Source: Zingiber officinale
Taxonomy: Eukaryota; Streptophyta; Magnoliopsida; Zingiberales; Zingiberaceae
Assembly: GCF_018446385.1 (NCBI RefSeq)
Contig: NC_056000.1
Location: 51,368,722-51,432,721, forward strand
Reading direction: 5' to 3'
DNA length: 64,000 nucleotides
Shown: positions 63,532-64,000 of the stretch, piece by piece
Layout of the letters: every line of letters begins with the position of its first letter
Position numbering within the stretch: position 1 is the stretch's first letter
Translations under genes and position numbers: made by a program
Notes under the pieces: generated by a model
The model's database searches: none
What the model was told of the DNA's origin: nothing
The model's input: the letters and a program-made list of their open reading frames with translations, nothing else

Positions 63532-64000
63532 ATGACTGGCTTGATAGAACCGCCAAAGTTCGAAGGCGGAGGCTTATGGGACATCACATATTGGATGATG
63601 GAGATGGAGCTCTTCTTCAATACGGATTGGGATATCATGATGGTGATCAAGGAGCCGTTCAAAGTCCCAAAAGACAAAAAAGGGAAAAAGCTCCGACCAC
63701 GACATTAGACGGAGGAGCAAACCACACGTGCAAAGGCAAACTCAAAGGTAATGTCTATTTTGATTGATATTTTGCCTAATCATGTGATGACTCGTGTAGG
63801 TGAGTACCATAATGCTCACGATTTGTGGAGCAAGATAAAGAAGGTCCAATAGGAAGAACCTATGCCTACACTAGAAGAAGAAGAAAAAGAAAAATCTGAA
63901 GAAACGGATGTAGTAGCTCAAGAAGAGGAGGTGGAGCAACCGGAAGTTGAGCCATGCTCAACATCCGAGGAGGAGAAGGAGGAAAAGGAAGATGAAGCAT
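63532..64000 (+). pseudogene. Gag fragment of the third Sirevirus-like element
   Basis: Starts MTGLIEPPKFEGGGLWDITY at 63,532, about 50 bases after the primer site. The copia gag pattern (WMMEMELFFNTDWD, then PNHVMTRVGEYHNAHDLWSK) matches the start of the gag at 18,999 in layout. Stops occur at 63,706-63,708 (after LRPRH) and at about 63,850 (after IKKVQ). The Glu-rich linker (EEEEKEKSEETDVVAQEEEV) runs to the right edge. It is broken, so not functional as read. Confidence 0.7.

Larger units (their letters stand above)
62210..64000 (+). mobile_element. 5' part of a third Sirevirus-like element
   Basis: An LTR from 62,210 (TGTTGGAGTAATCC) to 63,467 (CCGATCCCTTACA), then AG and the primer site TGGTATCAAAGC (63,470-63,481, one mismatch to tRNA-Met), then a gag-like region. 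The element continues past the right edge. LTR text around 63,180-63,300 (CTCCACCCACAAGGAGG, CACCGACGGATTGAGGGA, CGGACACGCCGAGGAGTAGG) matches the inverted Sirevirus LTR at 45,780-45,900, so they are relatives. Confidence 0.8.

Overview
The window is nuclear DNA of a flowering plant. It is probably a monocot with a repeat-rich genome, though a Zingiberales-like source is only an impression. Five loci carry host-type genes. They sit in a matrix of LTR retrotransposons, SINEs, MITEs and hAT-like elements, many of them nested.

Layout. 1-7080 is a minus-strand, decayed Ty3/gypsy Tat-type element: 5' LTR, tRNA-Asp-type primer site, gag, protease, RT, two RNase H domains, integrase, and a 64-bp satellite-like array in its 3' untranslated region. 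7.1-11.4 kb is AT-rich and holds a Tourist-like MITE and tRNA-derived SINEs. 11.5-13.8 kb is a compact gene island with a CLE signalling-peptide gene (-), tRNA-Arg(ACG) (-) and the intronless TFIID subunit gene TAF8 (+). 14.3-15.0 kb holds a possible TRIM. 17,108-24,900 is a Sirevirus-like Ty1/copia element with both LTRs and a 5-bp target duplication but no pol. 25.9-27.0 kb is a broken Myb/SANT-like gene. 28.1-28.6 kb is a three-exon B12D gene. 28.8-30.5 kb is one hAT-like element inside another, with an Au SINE inside the inner one. 30.9-36.6 kb is an eight-coding-exon RCC1-repeat gene (-). 37.6-42.35 kb is a second Tat element (+), truncated in integrase. 42.35-48.9 kb is a nest: a long Del/Tekay-like LTR, an inverted fragment of the same LTR, a short TRIM-like element inserted into that fragment, and a truncated minus-strand Sirevirus LTR inside the TRIM-like element. 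49.1-54.6 kb has a perfect short hairpin, a tandem duplication and an inverted repeat with roughly 1-kb arms. 54.7-61.7 kb has exons of a coiled-coil gene (-) carrying a stop codon and a frame change. 62.2 kb to the end is a third Sirevirus-like element with a hAT MITE in its LTR.

The most unusual structure is in the Sirevirus-like LTRs. Their U3 regions are built from serial palindromic cassettes in which a constant core is flanked by outer stems that change from unit to unit but nearly always remain base-paired. One cassette class consists of inverted W-box cores (GGTCAA...TTGACC). The principle recurs in three element families with different cores. Palindromic LTR motifs are known for Sireviruses; the unit-to-unit compensation seen here deserves a test.

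The host genes are unrelated in function (peptide signalling, translation, basal transcription, a mitochondrial small protein, an RCC1 propeller), and nothing suggests they work as a group. Exon boundaries were set by eye from splice dinucleotides and reading frame. All family assignments come from recognised motifs, not from database searches.
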